A stretch of DNA of 64,000 nt from Amycolatopsis sp. CA-230715 (GCF_018736145.1 NZ_CP059997.1:5393501-5457500); one strand, 5' to 3'. Counted from the stretch's first letter, positions 18,032 through 25,662 are shown. Notes: generated by a model from the sequence alone, not told the origin. A program made the numbers and translations.

Positions 18032-18907
18032 TTATCCGATCTCGCCCAGCTTTCGTTGGTATCGCGCCGTTGTGCGGACCGTTACGTAGCCGAGCGCCTC
18101 GTTGACGCGGCGCATCGGAGTGTTGTCCTCGGCGGTGTCGGTCAGCAGTCCCGTGACCTCGGGATGCCGCTCGCGGACCAGCCGGATCGCTTCGGCCTTC
18201 ATCCAGTGGCCGAGGCCGTGGCCGCGGTGCCCCGGCAGCACGCCGGTGCCGTAGTTCTGACCGTCGCCGGTCCGCGTGCCGGGCACGGTCAGTTCGGTGA
18301 ACCCGGCGATCGCCCCGGTTTCTTCGTGCACCGCGGCCACCGTGTGCAGCAGCTCGCCGCGCTTCTCGACCGCTTTCGCGATCGCCTTGACCTGCTCGAC
18401 GTCCCAGTCGACCCTGCCGTAGTCGACCTCGCCCATCGGCATGTCGTCCATCGCGCGGCGCGATTCCGCGAAGGTTTCGGCCAGCTCCGAGGGCACCTCA
18501 CCGTCCCAGGAAACCAGCCGGTATCCCGCACAGGGCTTGCTTTCGGGGTGCGCGTCCGCCAGCGACAGCCGGGTGAAGATCAGCGTCAGCACCTTCCGGA
18601 AGTCGCGTTCGGACAGGAACCGCGCGCCGTCGGTGCCCGGCTCGGTTTCGGCCATGACGGCCCGGCGTCCGTCCACAGTGGCCGCTTCGAGCGCCGCGTC
18701 CAGTAGCGCTTTTCCGACTCCGCGGCGTCGTTCGGCGGGGTGCACCCTGACGTCGACCTCGGCGAGGTGCCGCTGGCCGTCGTTGGTGAACAGCCGCAGG
18801 AACGCGGAGCCGAGCGGGGTGCCGTCGTCGTCGGAAGCGAGCCAGGCGAGCCGGTGGCTGGACGCGCGCTCTTCGAGATCGGCGAGCGCGGTGAGGTGAA
18901 TGGTCAA
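18032..18907 (-). CDS. Tandem GNAT N-acetyltransferase
   Basis: 291 residues with two GNAT domains. The N-terminal half has the CoA loop HPAERRRGVGKALLDAAL, and the C-terminal half has LPGHRGHGLGHWMKAEAI with DNTPMRRVNEALGY. This two-domain layout resembles mycothiol synthase (MshD) and similar actinobacterial acetyltransferases, but the sequence is not clearly MshD. TTG 18907 is preferred as start because GGAAGGAA lies six bases upstream; ATG 18937 is in frame but has no ribosome site. The acceptor is unknown. Confidence 0.8.
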   Translation of the reverse strand: MTIHLTALADLEERASSHRLAWLASDDDGTPLGSAFLRLFTNDGQRHLAEVDVRVHPAERRRGVGKALLDAALEAATVDGRRAVMAETEPGTDGARFLSERDFRKVLTLIFTRLSLADAHPESKPCAGYRLVSWDGEVPSELAETFAESRRAMDDMPMGEVDYGRVDWDVEQVKAIAKAVEKRGELLHTVAAVHEETGAIAGFTELTVPGTRTGDGQNYGTGVLPGHRGHGLGHWMKAEAIRLVRERHPEVTGLLTDTAEDNTPMRRVNEALGYVTVRTTARYQRKLGEIG

Positions 18908-18983
18908 GGGCGGTTCCTTCCGTCGGTTCGCGGGCATGATGCCGCACGGACCGCGAAACCGCGCGTGGTTTTCGCATGGTTGT

Positions 18984-19013
18984 GCCCCTGCCGCGGTTTT
19001 CCACGGCAGGGGC
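18984..19013 (-). terminator. Hairpin downstream of the DUF4232 gene
   Basis: Perfect 10-bp stem (GCCCCTGCCG / CGGCAGGGGC) with a 10-nt loop, 12 bases beyond the stop of the leftward DUF4232 gene. Strong GC stem without a long U tract, typical of actinobacterial terminators. Confidence 0.75.
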
Positions 19014-19025
19014 GAGGTACTCGGG

Positions 19026-19565
19026 TCACGCCGGGTCGGCGAGGATCCCGTTGACGTAGGTGCCGGGGTGCGTGGCCCCGTCCTGGCGCAGCACCGGCAG
19101 ATCCGACGGCCACGCGGCGGTCAGCGGCGCCGTCTGGCCGGGCGGAATGGTGTTGACCGTCGTCGGCGTCCAGGCGGGCTGGCCCGGCGCGGGGGTCAGC
19201 ACCGTGATCGTCGCGGTCGCGGTCCGGCCGGGCGAGACCTCGTTGACCGGCGCGCCGTTGTCGATGCGCGGCAGGTGGTAGACGGCGCCGTTCGGGTCGT
19301 CCGGGCCGACCAGGTCCGCGCCGGGAACGCCGTAGAGGCCGCAGTTGTGCGACGAGGTGTTCGTGTACGTCATCGGCACGTCGACCTGCCCTGGCGTGTC
19401 CGGGTGCTGGATCGGCGCGCCGAGCGACACCGACAGGTCACCGCTGCCGCACCGGGGCGAAGCGGTGTCCGAAGTGGACGCAGCCGCGTTCGCGACGGAC
19501 CCGAAAGCGGTGAGCGCGAGCACTCCCGCTGCGGCAGCACCGATGGCGATTCGCTTGATGTGCAT
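19026..19565 (-). CDS. Secreted DUF4232 protein (first of tandem pair)
   Basis: 179-residue exported protein. A signal peptide (basic start, hydrophobic 8-22, cleavage near ANAAAS) leads into a mature domain with cysteines in SPRCGSGDL and SHNCGLYGVPG, the usual DUF4232 disulphide pair. The domain is predicted to be a small beta-sandwich with no known enzyme activity. AGGGAGGAA lies a few bases upstream of the ATG. A paralogue is encoded directly upstream (19591-20106); the two probably arose by duplication and form one transcript ending at the hairpin at 18984. Confidence 0.82.
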   Translation of the reverse strand: MHIKRIAIGAAAAGVLALTAFGSVANAAASTSDTASPRCGSGDLSVSLGAPIQHPDTPGQVDVPMTYTNTSSHNCGLYGVPGADLVGPDDPNGAVYHLPRIDNGAPVNEVSPGRTATATITVLTPAPGQPAWTPTTVNTIPPGQTAPLTAAWPSDLPVLRQDGATHPGTYVNGILADPA

Positions 19566-19590
19566 GACATTCCTCCCTGGTGGTTCCGGC

Positions 19591-20106
19591 TCAGCTCGCG
19601 CTGACGGCGGTGGTCTGGACCTCGGTGCCCTTCAGCGGCTGTCCCTCCGGCCAGGCGACGGAAACCGGCTGGCCGTCGGGCCCGGTCGGCAAATTGAAGG
19701 TGACCGAGACCGGGATCTGGGGCACCGGCGCCTCGTGCGCGGCCTGGATGAAGCGCGACTCGGCGGGATGCCCGGCGCGGAGGTTGACCGGGCCCGCGCC
19801 GCCCGAGGCGGGCTCCGGGACGACCGAGATGTCGACCGGCTGGCCGTCACCGTTGAAGCTGACGCCGGTCGGGATGCCCTGGAGCTTGCAGTTCGTGTCC
19901 GGGGACGCGGCCGTGTAAGTGATCAGATACGCCTCGTGGCCCGAAGCGTGCGTCGGATCCGGCGTGACGCCGATGTTCACGTCCGAGGCGCCGCAGGGCG
20001 TATCGGACGGCATCGCGCTCGCGGACCCGGTGGCCAGCAGCATGCCCCCGGCGAGGACGCCTCCCGCGATCGTGGCGGCGGCGGTGCGCTTCATCGTGCG
20101 GTTCAT
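19591..20106 (-). CDS. Secreted DUF4232-like protein (second of tandem pair)
   Basis: 171-residue exported paralogue of the neighbouring DUF4232 protein. The signal peptide ends near GSASA, and the mature part has cysteines in DTPCGASDVNIG and DTNCKLQGIPTGV in the same order as its partner. The sequence has diverged strongly in the C-terminal half. ATG 20106 is preceded by GGGAGGG. It lies 25 bases upstream of the first copy. Roles as cell-wall or secreted stress proteins have been suggested for the family, but nothing here decides it. Confidence 0.78.
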   Translation of the reverse strand: MNRTMKRTAAATIAGGVLAGGMLLATGSASAMPSDTPCGASDVNIGVTPDPTHASGHEAYLITYTAASPDTNCKLQGIPTGVSFNGDGQPVDISVVPEPASGGAGPVNLRAGHPAESRFIQAAHEAPVPQIPVSVTFNLPTGPDGQPVSVAWPEGQPLKGTEVQTTAVSAS

Positions 20107-20244
20107 GGTGCGAACCCTCCCTGTGGTGATCTTTTCGCCGTCGTGGCTCTCACTGGGAAAGATGCCCACGAGGCGCTCGGGGATGCGTCCCGGTGGGATG
20201 GCTCCCACGAACGCAACCCCGCGCGGCCCCACACGTCGGAAAGG

Positions 20245-20358
20245 TCAGTCCTCAACCAGGTCTTGGGTTTCTTCGATATCCGGCTCGATCCACCACGGCA
20301 CCCGAGGCGGATCGTCGAGCGGCCAGATCCGGCCGTCGCGGTCGATGTACCAGCTCAT
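20245..20358 (-). CDS. Small acidic, Trp-rich protein (37 aa) downstream of methyltransferase
   Basis: A 37-residue ORF too short for usual gene calls. It has an AGGAA ribosome site seven bases before its ATG and lies 50 bases after the methyltransferase stop, in the same direction. The composition is striking: four tryptophans, one Asp-Gly pair (RDGR, residues 7-10), a central DDPPRVPWWIEPD and an acidic C-terminus, net charge strongly negative. No signal peptide and no cysteine. This is not random-frame composition, and the position suggests a substrate, leader-binding or antagonist peptide of the methyltransferase operon (inference). I do not recognise a named family. Confidence 0.6.
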   Translation of the reverse strand: MSWYIDRDGRIWPLDDPPRVPWWIEPDIEETQDLVED

Positions 20359-20407
20359 GCACATTCCTGGGGTGATAGATGCTGAGGTCCAGCCAGGGCG
20401 CGGAGGC

Positions 20408-21520
20408 TCAGGCGATCTCGATCGTTTGACGGTCCGGGGTGATGGTCCACAGCCAATTCAGCCCCGTGGGTTGCCCCGCGCCGATCCACCAGCGGTAGGC
20501 GGTTTCGGCCTCGTCCCATAGACGGCGGATTCCCTTCTGGCGCACCAGGAACTGGCCCTCTTCGGAAGACGGGACGATGGTGGCCCATGACCCCGTGAGC
20601 GGGTCGGCCAGCCACGCAAGCCTGCCTTCCTCCATGTCGTAACGGCACGACGGGAGTGCTACGGCGAGCGCCCATCTGGAAACGAAATCCGAGAGCATCA
20701 GCCATGGTTTCGTCTTGGTCGTCTTCCGATCGGCGGACTCGTCCTCCCAGTCGTGTGCCTCCCCGGCCGTGACCGCCGCGCGGTCGAGCCGGTGTTCCAT
20801 GAACCCGACGCCCATCGGCAGCATGCGGCCGGTGGCGGTGCCGTCGCCGTGCACGGTGAACCGCACGAGCGGGCCGGAGGAGAGGTCGGCGCGCACGGGG
20901 GTGACGATCGTGCCGCCCGGTTTCGTCTGCTTCACCCAGGCGTAGGGAACTCGGCCGAGCTGAACGGCCATCGTGGAGATGACCCGATGGAACGGGGCGA
21001 GTTCCGGGGCCCCGGCGGCCCCGTCGCCCTGGAGGACCCGGACTTGGTGGAACCCGGCGCGGTCGATTCGCTCCCGAGCCTGCCCGGCGAGCTGATGGTC
21101 GATCTCCATACTCACGACCCGGCCCTCCGGGCCGACGATGCGCCCCAGCATCGCACCAGTCCACCCGGTGCCTGTGCCGATCTCGAGAACCTGTTCGCCT
21201 TTCCGGGCTCCCAGTGCGTCGAACATCCCGAGCACGACTGAGGGCATCGAGTTCGAACAGGTGGGCAGGCGGCCCACGTCCGGCCACTCCGCGGCTCCGT
21301 CGTCGAACTGGATCACGATCTGTGTGTTCGAGTAGACGACTTCGGACCACTCGCCGGGGTCGGACACGCGGTCGATCGGCGCGCTCGTGTCTCCGCGCCA
21401 TGCTCGGGCCGGGACGAACTTCTCTCTTGGCACTTCGTGGAGGAGCGAGCCGAACTCGGCCGGGAGATTTCCGGCCGAGCGCAGTTCGTCTATCAGAGCG
21501 TCGATGCGGGCTGTCGTCAC
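20408..21520 (-). CDS. Protein-L-isoaspartate O-methyltransferase-like enzyme with C-terminal extension
   Basis: 370-residue S-adenosylmethionine methyltransferase. The Pcm fold is seen in VPREKFVPARAW (about residues 29-40), MPSVVLGMFDAL (about 94-105) and motif I VLEIGTGTGWTGAML (about 113-127), followed by the acidic SAM-binding strand VVSMEID. Repair enzymes of this family have about 210-220 residues; here about 150 residues follow the catalytic domain. Such extensions are known in methyltransferases that act on Asp of ribosomal peptides (lasso peptides, graspetides, imiditides) and in FxLD-type systems. The GTG start overlaps the stop of a 39-codon ORF by GTGA, implying coupled translation. 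A peptide-tailoring role is inferred. Confidence 0.8.
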   Translation of the reverse strand: MTTARIDALIDELRSAGNLPAEFGSLLHEVPREKFVPARAWRGDTSAPIDRVSDPGEWSEVVYSNTQIVIQFDDGAAEWPDVGRLPTCSNSMPSVVLGMFDALGARKGEQVLEIGTGTGWTGAMLGRIVGPEGRVVSMEIDHQLAGQARERIDRAGFHQVRVLQGDGAAGAPELAPFHRVISTMAVQLGRVPYAWVKQTKPGGTIVTPVRADLSSGPLVRFTVHGDGTATGRMLPMGVGFMEHRLDRAAVTAGEAHDWEDESADRKTTKTKPWLMLSDFVSRWALAVALPSCRYDMEEGRLAWLADPLTGSWATIVPSSEEGQFLVRQKGIRRLWDEAETAYRWWIGAGQPTGLNWLWTITPDRQTIEIA

Positions 21521-21636
21521 TTGTCGTCGCCGCTCTCGACGGTATGGCCATCCGACCCCTTGCCGAGGTGGTCCGTCTGCGAGTCGCTGTCTCCGCTGTG
21601 CTTGTCGTTACCTGGTTTCCGTGTGCGAGTCACCAT
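21517..21636 (-). CDS. Candidate precursor peptide (39 aa) coupled to the methyltransferase
   Basis: A 39-residue ORF ending in a GTGA overlap with the methyltransferase start. A GGAGG ribosome site lies nine bases before the ATG. The product begins basic (MVTRTRK) and is then rich in Asp (7), Gly (6) and Ser (5), with one Asp-Gly pair (29-30) and a C-terminus ESGDDK. It has no cysteine and no signal peptide. Asp-Gly is the dipeptide most prone to aspartimide formation after methylation, so this fits a substrate of the coupled enzyme. No homologue is recalled by name, and a translated leader peptide is the alternative. Confidence 0.6.
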   Translation of the reverse strand: MVTRTRKPGNDKHSGDSDSQTDHLGKGSDGHTVESGDDK

Positions 21637-21753
21637 GATTCCCAACCTCCGATTTCCGTGTTTCCCATCGAGTCGATACAACGACAGTCTTGGCGGTACC
21701 GCACAGCACGTCGAGCCATCGAACGGCTTCTTGCTTCGCGACCGGATTAGCAG

Positions 21754-21894
21754 TCATCGGCTACGTCCCACGGGCCGGTGCTTGTTCAGCCAACGGATGT
21801 AAAGCCGGAGTCCGACGGAAGTTCTGTCCAGCACCAGCGCAACGGCGACGGACGCCACCAGCACGGCCCCCATGACCAGCAGAACCCACAACAC
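21754..21894 (-). CDS. Small single-pass membrane protein (46 aa)
   Basis: A 46-residue ORF from GTG 21894, with GGAGA seven bases upstream. Residues 2-22 form one clear hydrophobic helix (LWVLLVMGAVLVASVAVALVL), followed by a basic amphipathic tail (RWLNKHRPVGRSR). It is divergent from the XRE regulator and lies 117 bases upstream of the 39-residue peptide in the same orientation. The shape (short membrane helix plus cationic tail) is shared by small membrane regulators, immunity peptides and type I toxins; which applies is unknown. The hydrophobic pattern and ribosome site make a real gene likely. Confidence 0.55.
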   Translation of the reverse strand: MLWVLLVMGAVLVASVAVALVLDRTSVGLRLYIRWLNKHRPVGRSR

Positions 21895-22083
21895 GAACGG
21901 TCTCCTTTCCCTGGGGGCGGGCGGAAACCCGCTCGGCCGCGATGTCCACAAAACCGCAGTTCGGAACCTCTGGACACCCCGAGCGACGGTGATCTTGCGG
22001 GACGATGGATCCCGGTTCGACCGGTACGTTCTGCATTGCCAGGCGGGAGCGTTACGGTTCTTACCCGCCAGAGGGGAGAGGCC
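21895..22083. promoter_or_regulatory. Divergent promoter region of the XRE/methyltransferase locus
   Basis: A 189-base gap between the 46-residue membrane ORF (leftward) and the XRE gene (rightward). For the rightward gene, TTGCCA followed after 17 bases by TCTTAC is a possible promoter, with GGGGAGAGG as ribosome site. A small hairpin (GCGGG/CCCGC arms) lies near 21920-21940. No long inverted repeat is evident as the XRE operator. Confidence 0.4.
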
Positions 22084-23091
22084 ATGCCATCGGCGGTCAG
22101 GAGCATCCGACAGGAACAGCGGAAGCTGGTCGCGGACCTGCGTGCGCGGCAGAAGAGCTGGGTCGAGATCGCGTCGGTGTTCTGCGATCGGTACGGCGTG
22201 AACGTGCGTGCCGCGCTTCGCATGGTGCACGACTGGAGTCAGCGGGACGCCGCCGACCGGTGGAACGCCAAGTGGCCAGCCGATCCGAAGACCTTCAAGA
22301 ACTTCTCGTACTGGGAGCTTTGGCCAGGCGCCACCGGACACGCGCCGTCTTTGGGGGTGTTGGCCAAACTGGCCGAGCTGTACGAATGCAGTGTCGCGGA
22401 TTTGGTCAGCGATTGCGCGGACTTCCGGTCAACCGATCCCGCTTTCCGAGAGGTGCGCAAGGACCTTTCCAGGTCGGACGAGTTCGGTGGCCTGTTGTCG
22501 GAGGCAGAAACAACAGATGTGCACGAATTGGCACGTATCGCGGCGGATCGAGTTGTAGACAGCGCCATCGGGCCGAACGGCCGAGAAGTCTTGTTGAAAC
22601 TCAGCGCGGCACTCGCATTGGCTTCGTCATCTCCAGCGCTCACCGACCGGGATGGCGGCCGACCCCACGTGGTTGAGGCCGCGGATGGTGACCTGTCCGG
22701 CATCTGGCACAGCAGGTACTCCTACACCAGCACTGGGCGGGCGAGTGTGTTCAGCGGTGAGCACTACCTGGCGATGCGCCACCAGGGCGACCGGTTCTTC
22801 GGTGAAAGCGTCCCCGCGGAGAACGGCTCCAAGCTGCGGTTGGACCTGACCTTGAACGGCTCGGTCGCGACGGGGGTCTGGTCTGAACGCACGTCGCTGG
22901 TCGGGTACTACCGTGGCTCCGTTTATCACGGCGCGATCCAGGTGGCCATCGATCCGATGGGCAAGACCATGCGCGGCAGATGGGTCGGGTTCGACAGGGA
23001 GTTCGCGGTGGACAGTGACATCTGGGAGCTGAACTGGGTGCAGCCGTCCGTGCGCAAGTCGGAGTTGCGCAAGTATCACTTCAAGGCATGA
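22084..23091 (+). CDS. XRE-family helix-turn-helix regulator with C-terminal beta-rich domain
   Basis: 335 residues. The N-terminal part holds a Cro/C1-type DNA-binding region split over VEIASVFCDRYGVNVRAALR and APSLGVLAKLAELYECSVADL (about residues 25-125). The C-terminal 120 residues (from about GIWHSRYSYTSTGRA) are rich in aromatic and Gly residues and look like a small beta-barrel (HYLAMRHQGDRFFGES, GYYRGSVYHGAIQ). This layout is common in Streptomyces and Pseudonocardiaceae beside phosphotransferase and DUF6879 genes, as here. It overlaps the downstream phosphotransferase by ATGA and is divergent from the methyltransferase locus, which it may control. Confidence 0.8.
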   Translation: MPSAVRSIRQEQRKLVADLRARQKSWVEIASVFCDRYGVNVRAALRMVHDWSQRDAADRWNAKWPADPKTFKNFSYWELWPGATGHAPSLGVLAKLAELYECSVADLVSDCADFRSTDPAFREVRKDLSRSDEFGGLLSEAETTDVHELARIAADRVVDSAIGPNGREVLLKLSAALALASSSPALTDRDGGRPHVVEAADGDLSGIWHSRYSYTSTGRASVFSGEHYLAMRHQGDRFFGESVPAENGSKLRLDLTLNGSVATGVWSERTSLVGYYRGSVYHGAIQVAIDPMGKTMRGRWVGFDREFAVDSDIWELNWVQPSVRKSELRKYHFKA

Positions 23092-23833
23092 CCGAGAATT
23101 GCGGCAGGGTCGCATGTACGCCCCACGGCATTCTCGTCACCGCGGCAGCGAAAGTCGGCTTGCCTGCTACGAGTGCCCGGTTGATCCGTGACGGCAGCAA
23201 CGTGATGTACCAGGTCACCGGCGATATCGTCGCGAGGATCGGGAAACCGGGAACGGCAAGGGAAGCCGAGCGCGAAGTCGGGGTTTCTCGGTGGTTGGCC
23301 GAGGCCGGGATCCGAGTCGTGGCGGCCGTACCCGATCTTCCGCCGGTGGTCGTCGGCGACCGGCCGGTCACGTGGTGGACGTTCATCCCGGAGCACTGTC
23401 TAGGCACACCCGAAGAACTCGGTGCCGCGCTGGCCGAGTTGCACGCCGTCCCCGCACCGATGGAATTCGAACTCCCCTTGCTCGACCCGGTGACCAGAAC
23501 CGTCGAGCGGCTCGGTGCTTCGACCGCGTTCGACGCTTCGGCGCGGACCTGGCTCACCGAGCACTTGGCCGAATTGCGGGCGCGCTACGCCGAGCTTGAT
23601 CATCCACGTTGGACTGTCGTGCACGGCGACGCGTGGCAGGGGAACATCGCTGTGCCGCGAGGCGGCGAACCGATCCTGCTCGATCTCGAAACGTCTCAGT
23701 TAAGGAGTTGCGCTGGATCTCGTTCGTCGCTGCGAAGGCATCCACTGACGACGGTGCCGCGCGTGAGCTGCGGCACCGCATCGCGTGCTTGCGCGGTCAG
23801 GAGCCGAAACCATGGACCTGGAAGGCGTTTTGA
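23088..23833 (+). pseudogene. Aminoglycoside-phosphotransferase-like kinase, internally deleted and frameshifted
   Basis: The first about 200 codons read as an APH/choline-kinase-fold phosphotransferase: LIRDGSNVMYQVTGDIVARIG near the nucleotide loop and the catalytic VVHGDAWQGN followed by ILLDLE. At about 23695 the frame changes. In the -1-type frame the reading continues NVSVKELRWISFVAAKAS and ends RHRIACLRG...PWTWKAF, the usual C-terminus of this family. Between DLE-x-VSV and KELRW, roughly 45-50 residues normally present are missing. So the copy has both a one-base shift in a short A run (GAAAC) and an internal deletion. If the upstream frame is translated through, it gives a 295-residue chimera with a nonsense tail. 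Confidence 0.75.
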
Positions 23834-24351
23834 TGGCATCGATCACGGACGAAGAATTCGAGAACCTGCTCACCGGTTTCGCGCACGAAGCGGTGCACCT
23901 CGAAACCAGGGATGCCTACGGTACCGCGGTCGAGCTGCCGCACATGGCGCAATGGGCCGCGGGCGAAGAGGATGATCTCCGGTGGTTGCAAGGATGGTGT
24001 TCCACACTTCGAGAGCACGTGAGAGCGGGGAAGAACGTCCGTCGCGCGCGCATTGTTTCGGAACCGCTCAGCGACTACCAGCGGTGGTCCCACAGCATCG
24101 CCCATCCCATGGTCGAGGCAGGGGAAGACATTCGCTGGGTTCCGCGTCGCCTGCTGTCTTCCATCGCCATACCCGGAAACGACTTCTACTTGTTCGACGA
24201 CCGCTTGGCCGTTTTCCTCATCTACGCGGGAAACGGCTTGGCGGTGGACAAGATCACCTCTACCGATCCCGGCGACGTGCGGCTGTGCCGCGTCGCGTTC
24301 GAGGCGGTGTGGAAGCTGTCGGTGCCCCATCATCGGTACGAGCCGGTCTGA
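23833..24351 (+). CDS. DUF6879 family protein
   Basis: 172-residue protein starting at ATG 23833 in a TGATG overlap with the end of the broken phosphotransferase. The family pattern is clear: LTGFAHEAVHLETRDAYGT near the N-terminus, RRARIVSEPLSDYQRWSH in the middle, and a C-terminal segment with GNDFYLFDDRLAVFLIY. DUF6879 genes accompany XRE regulators throughout actinomycetes; the role is unknown. Because this downstream gene is intact while the middle gene is damaged, the XRE and DUF6879 proteins may function without the kinase. It is the last gene of the rightward set. Confidence 0.8.
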   Translation: MASITDEEFENLLTGFAHEAVHLETRDAYGTAVELPHMAQWAAGEEDDLRWLQGWCSTLREHVRAGKNVRRARIVSEPLSDYQRWSHSIAHPMVEAGEDIRWVPRRLLSSIAIPGNDFYLFDDRLAVFLIYAGNGLAVDKITSTDPGDVRLCRVAFEAVWKLSVPHHRYEPV

Positions 24352-24400
24352 GCCAGCAGTGGAGAGGCGGATGAGCCGGTTCGTTCGCTAGCGTGCCCTC

Positions 24401-25615
24401 ATGATGATCGCGATCGTGGGTGGGTACGTGGTTCCGGTCGACGGGGATCCGGTCGACGGCGGGACGGTGCTGGTCGAGGACGGCAGGATCGTCGCGGTCG
24501 GCGCCGAGGCCGATGTGGACGTTCCCGACGACGCCGAGCTGGTCGACGCGGCCGGGGCGTGGGTCCTGCCCGGGTTCATCGACGCGCACGCGCATCTCGG
24601 GGTGTCCGAGGAGGGCGAGGGCTGGTCGGGCGACGACGTCAACGAGATGACCGATCCGAACGGTGCCCGGTTCCGCGCGATCGACGGGATCGACCCCTAC
24701 GAGGCCGGTTTCGACGACGCGTTGTCCGGCGGGGTCACCAGCGTGGTGATCAAACCGGGATCCGGCAACCCGATCGGAGGGCAGACCGTCGCGCTGAAGA
24801 CCTGGGGCCGCACCGCGCTCGACGCCGTGTTCGCGGAAGCGGTGAGCGTGAAGAGCGCGCTCGGCGAGAACCCGAAAAGGATCTACGGCGAGAAGAACCA
24901 GCTCCCTTCGACGAGGCTCGGTGTGGCCGCGGTCATCCGCGAGGCGTTCACGAAGGCGCGCAACTACCGGGCCCGCCGCGAGCACGCACGCGCCGGGAAC
25001 AAGCCCTTCGACACCGATCTGACCATGGAGACGCTGGTCAAGGTGCTCGACGGGGAACTGGCGTGGGACCAGCACGTGCACCGCGCCGACGACATGGTCA
25101 CCGCGATCCGCCTCGCCGACGAGTTCGGCTACCGGCTGGTGATCAACCACGGCACCGAAGGCCACCTGATCGCCGATCTGCTCGCCGAGCGGGACGTGCC
25201 GGTGATCATCGGGCCGCTGTTCATCGCCCGCCACAAGGTCGAACTGCGCAACCTCACCCTGCGCGCGCCCGGCATCCTCGCGCGCGCCGGGGTGCGCATC
25301 GCGATCACCACGGATCATCCCGCGGTGCCGATCAACTTCCTCATCCACCAGGCCGCGTTGTCGGTGAAGGACGGCTTGGAGCCGGAGACCGCGTTACGCG
25401 CGCTCACCGTGAACCCGGCCGCGATGCTGGGCCTCGAGCACCGGGTCGGCGCGCTCAAACCCGGCCTCGACGCCGATGTCGTCCTCTGGTCAGGCGACCC
25501 GCTCGACGTGATGAACCGCGCGCTGCGCGTTTTCGTTTCGGGACGCGAGGTCTACCGGTTCGACGAAACGAGGAACGAAGGCGTGGTCGAAAGCCGCCTC
25601 TACCAGGAGAATTAG
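24401..25615 (+). CDS. Amidohydrolase (imidazolonepropionase-like)
   Basis: 404-residue metal-dependent hydrolase of the amidohydrolase superfamily. The first metal motif reads GFIDAHAHLG (about residues 58-67), the third-strand region GVTSVVIKPGSGNPIGGQ, then HVHRADDM and the metal aspartate in ITTDHPAVP. The C-terminal composite domain ends with LKPGLDADVVLWSGDPLD. It resembles a group of bacterial amidohydrolases related to imidazolonepropionase whose substrates are mostly unassigned. No signal peptide. It is a single gene, upstream of a divergently controlled TetR promoter region. Confidence 0.85.
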   Translation: MMIAIVGGYVVPVDGDPVDGGTVLVEDGRIVAVGAEADVDVPDDAELVDAAGAWVLPGFIDAHAHLGVSEEGEGWSGDDVNEMTDPNGARFRAIDGIDPYEAGFDDALSGGVTSVVIKPGSGNPIGGQTVALKTWGRTALDAVFAEAVSVKSALGENPKRIYGEKNQLPSTRLGVAAVIREAFTKARNYRARREHARAGNKPFDTDLTMETLVKVLDGELAWDQHVHRADDMVTAIRLADEFGYRLVINHGTEGHLIADLLAERDVPVIIGPLFIARHKVELRNLTLRAPGILARAGVRIAITTDHPAVPINFLIHQAALSVKDGLEPETALRALTVNPAAMLGLEHRVGALKPGLDADVVLWSGDPLDVMNRALRVFVSGREVYRFDETRNEGVVESRLYQEN

Positions 25616-25620
25616 GCCGC

Positions 25621-25662
25621 GACGTACGCGTACTTGACGTACGCGTACGTCGCGGTCTATCG
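25621..25662 (+). promoter_or_regulatory. Double palindromic operator inside a near-leaderless promoter
   Basis: Two near-identical palindromes, GTACGCGTAC (25624-25633) and ACGTACGCGTACGT (25637-25650), lie in the promoter of the TetR gene. A -35-like TTGACG (25634-25639) is spaced 17 bases from CTATCG (25657-25662), with the ATG at 25671. A bound repressor would cover the promoter, so autoregulation is likely, and the mRNA would have almost no leader. Confidence 0.65.

Noticed and set aside
21517..21636. DUF397-type small partner of the XRE regulator
   Set aside because: The 39-residue peptide lacks the Trp/Ser/Gly signature and Cys of DUF397, and is coupled to the methyltransferase, not to the regulator.
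20408..21636. FxLD-type lanthipeptide cluster
   Set aside because: The methyltransferase is of a related kind, but the small ORFs contain no FxLD motif and no cysteine, and there is no LanB/LanC-like gene within reach.
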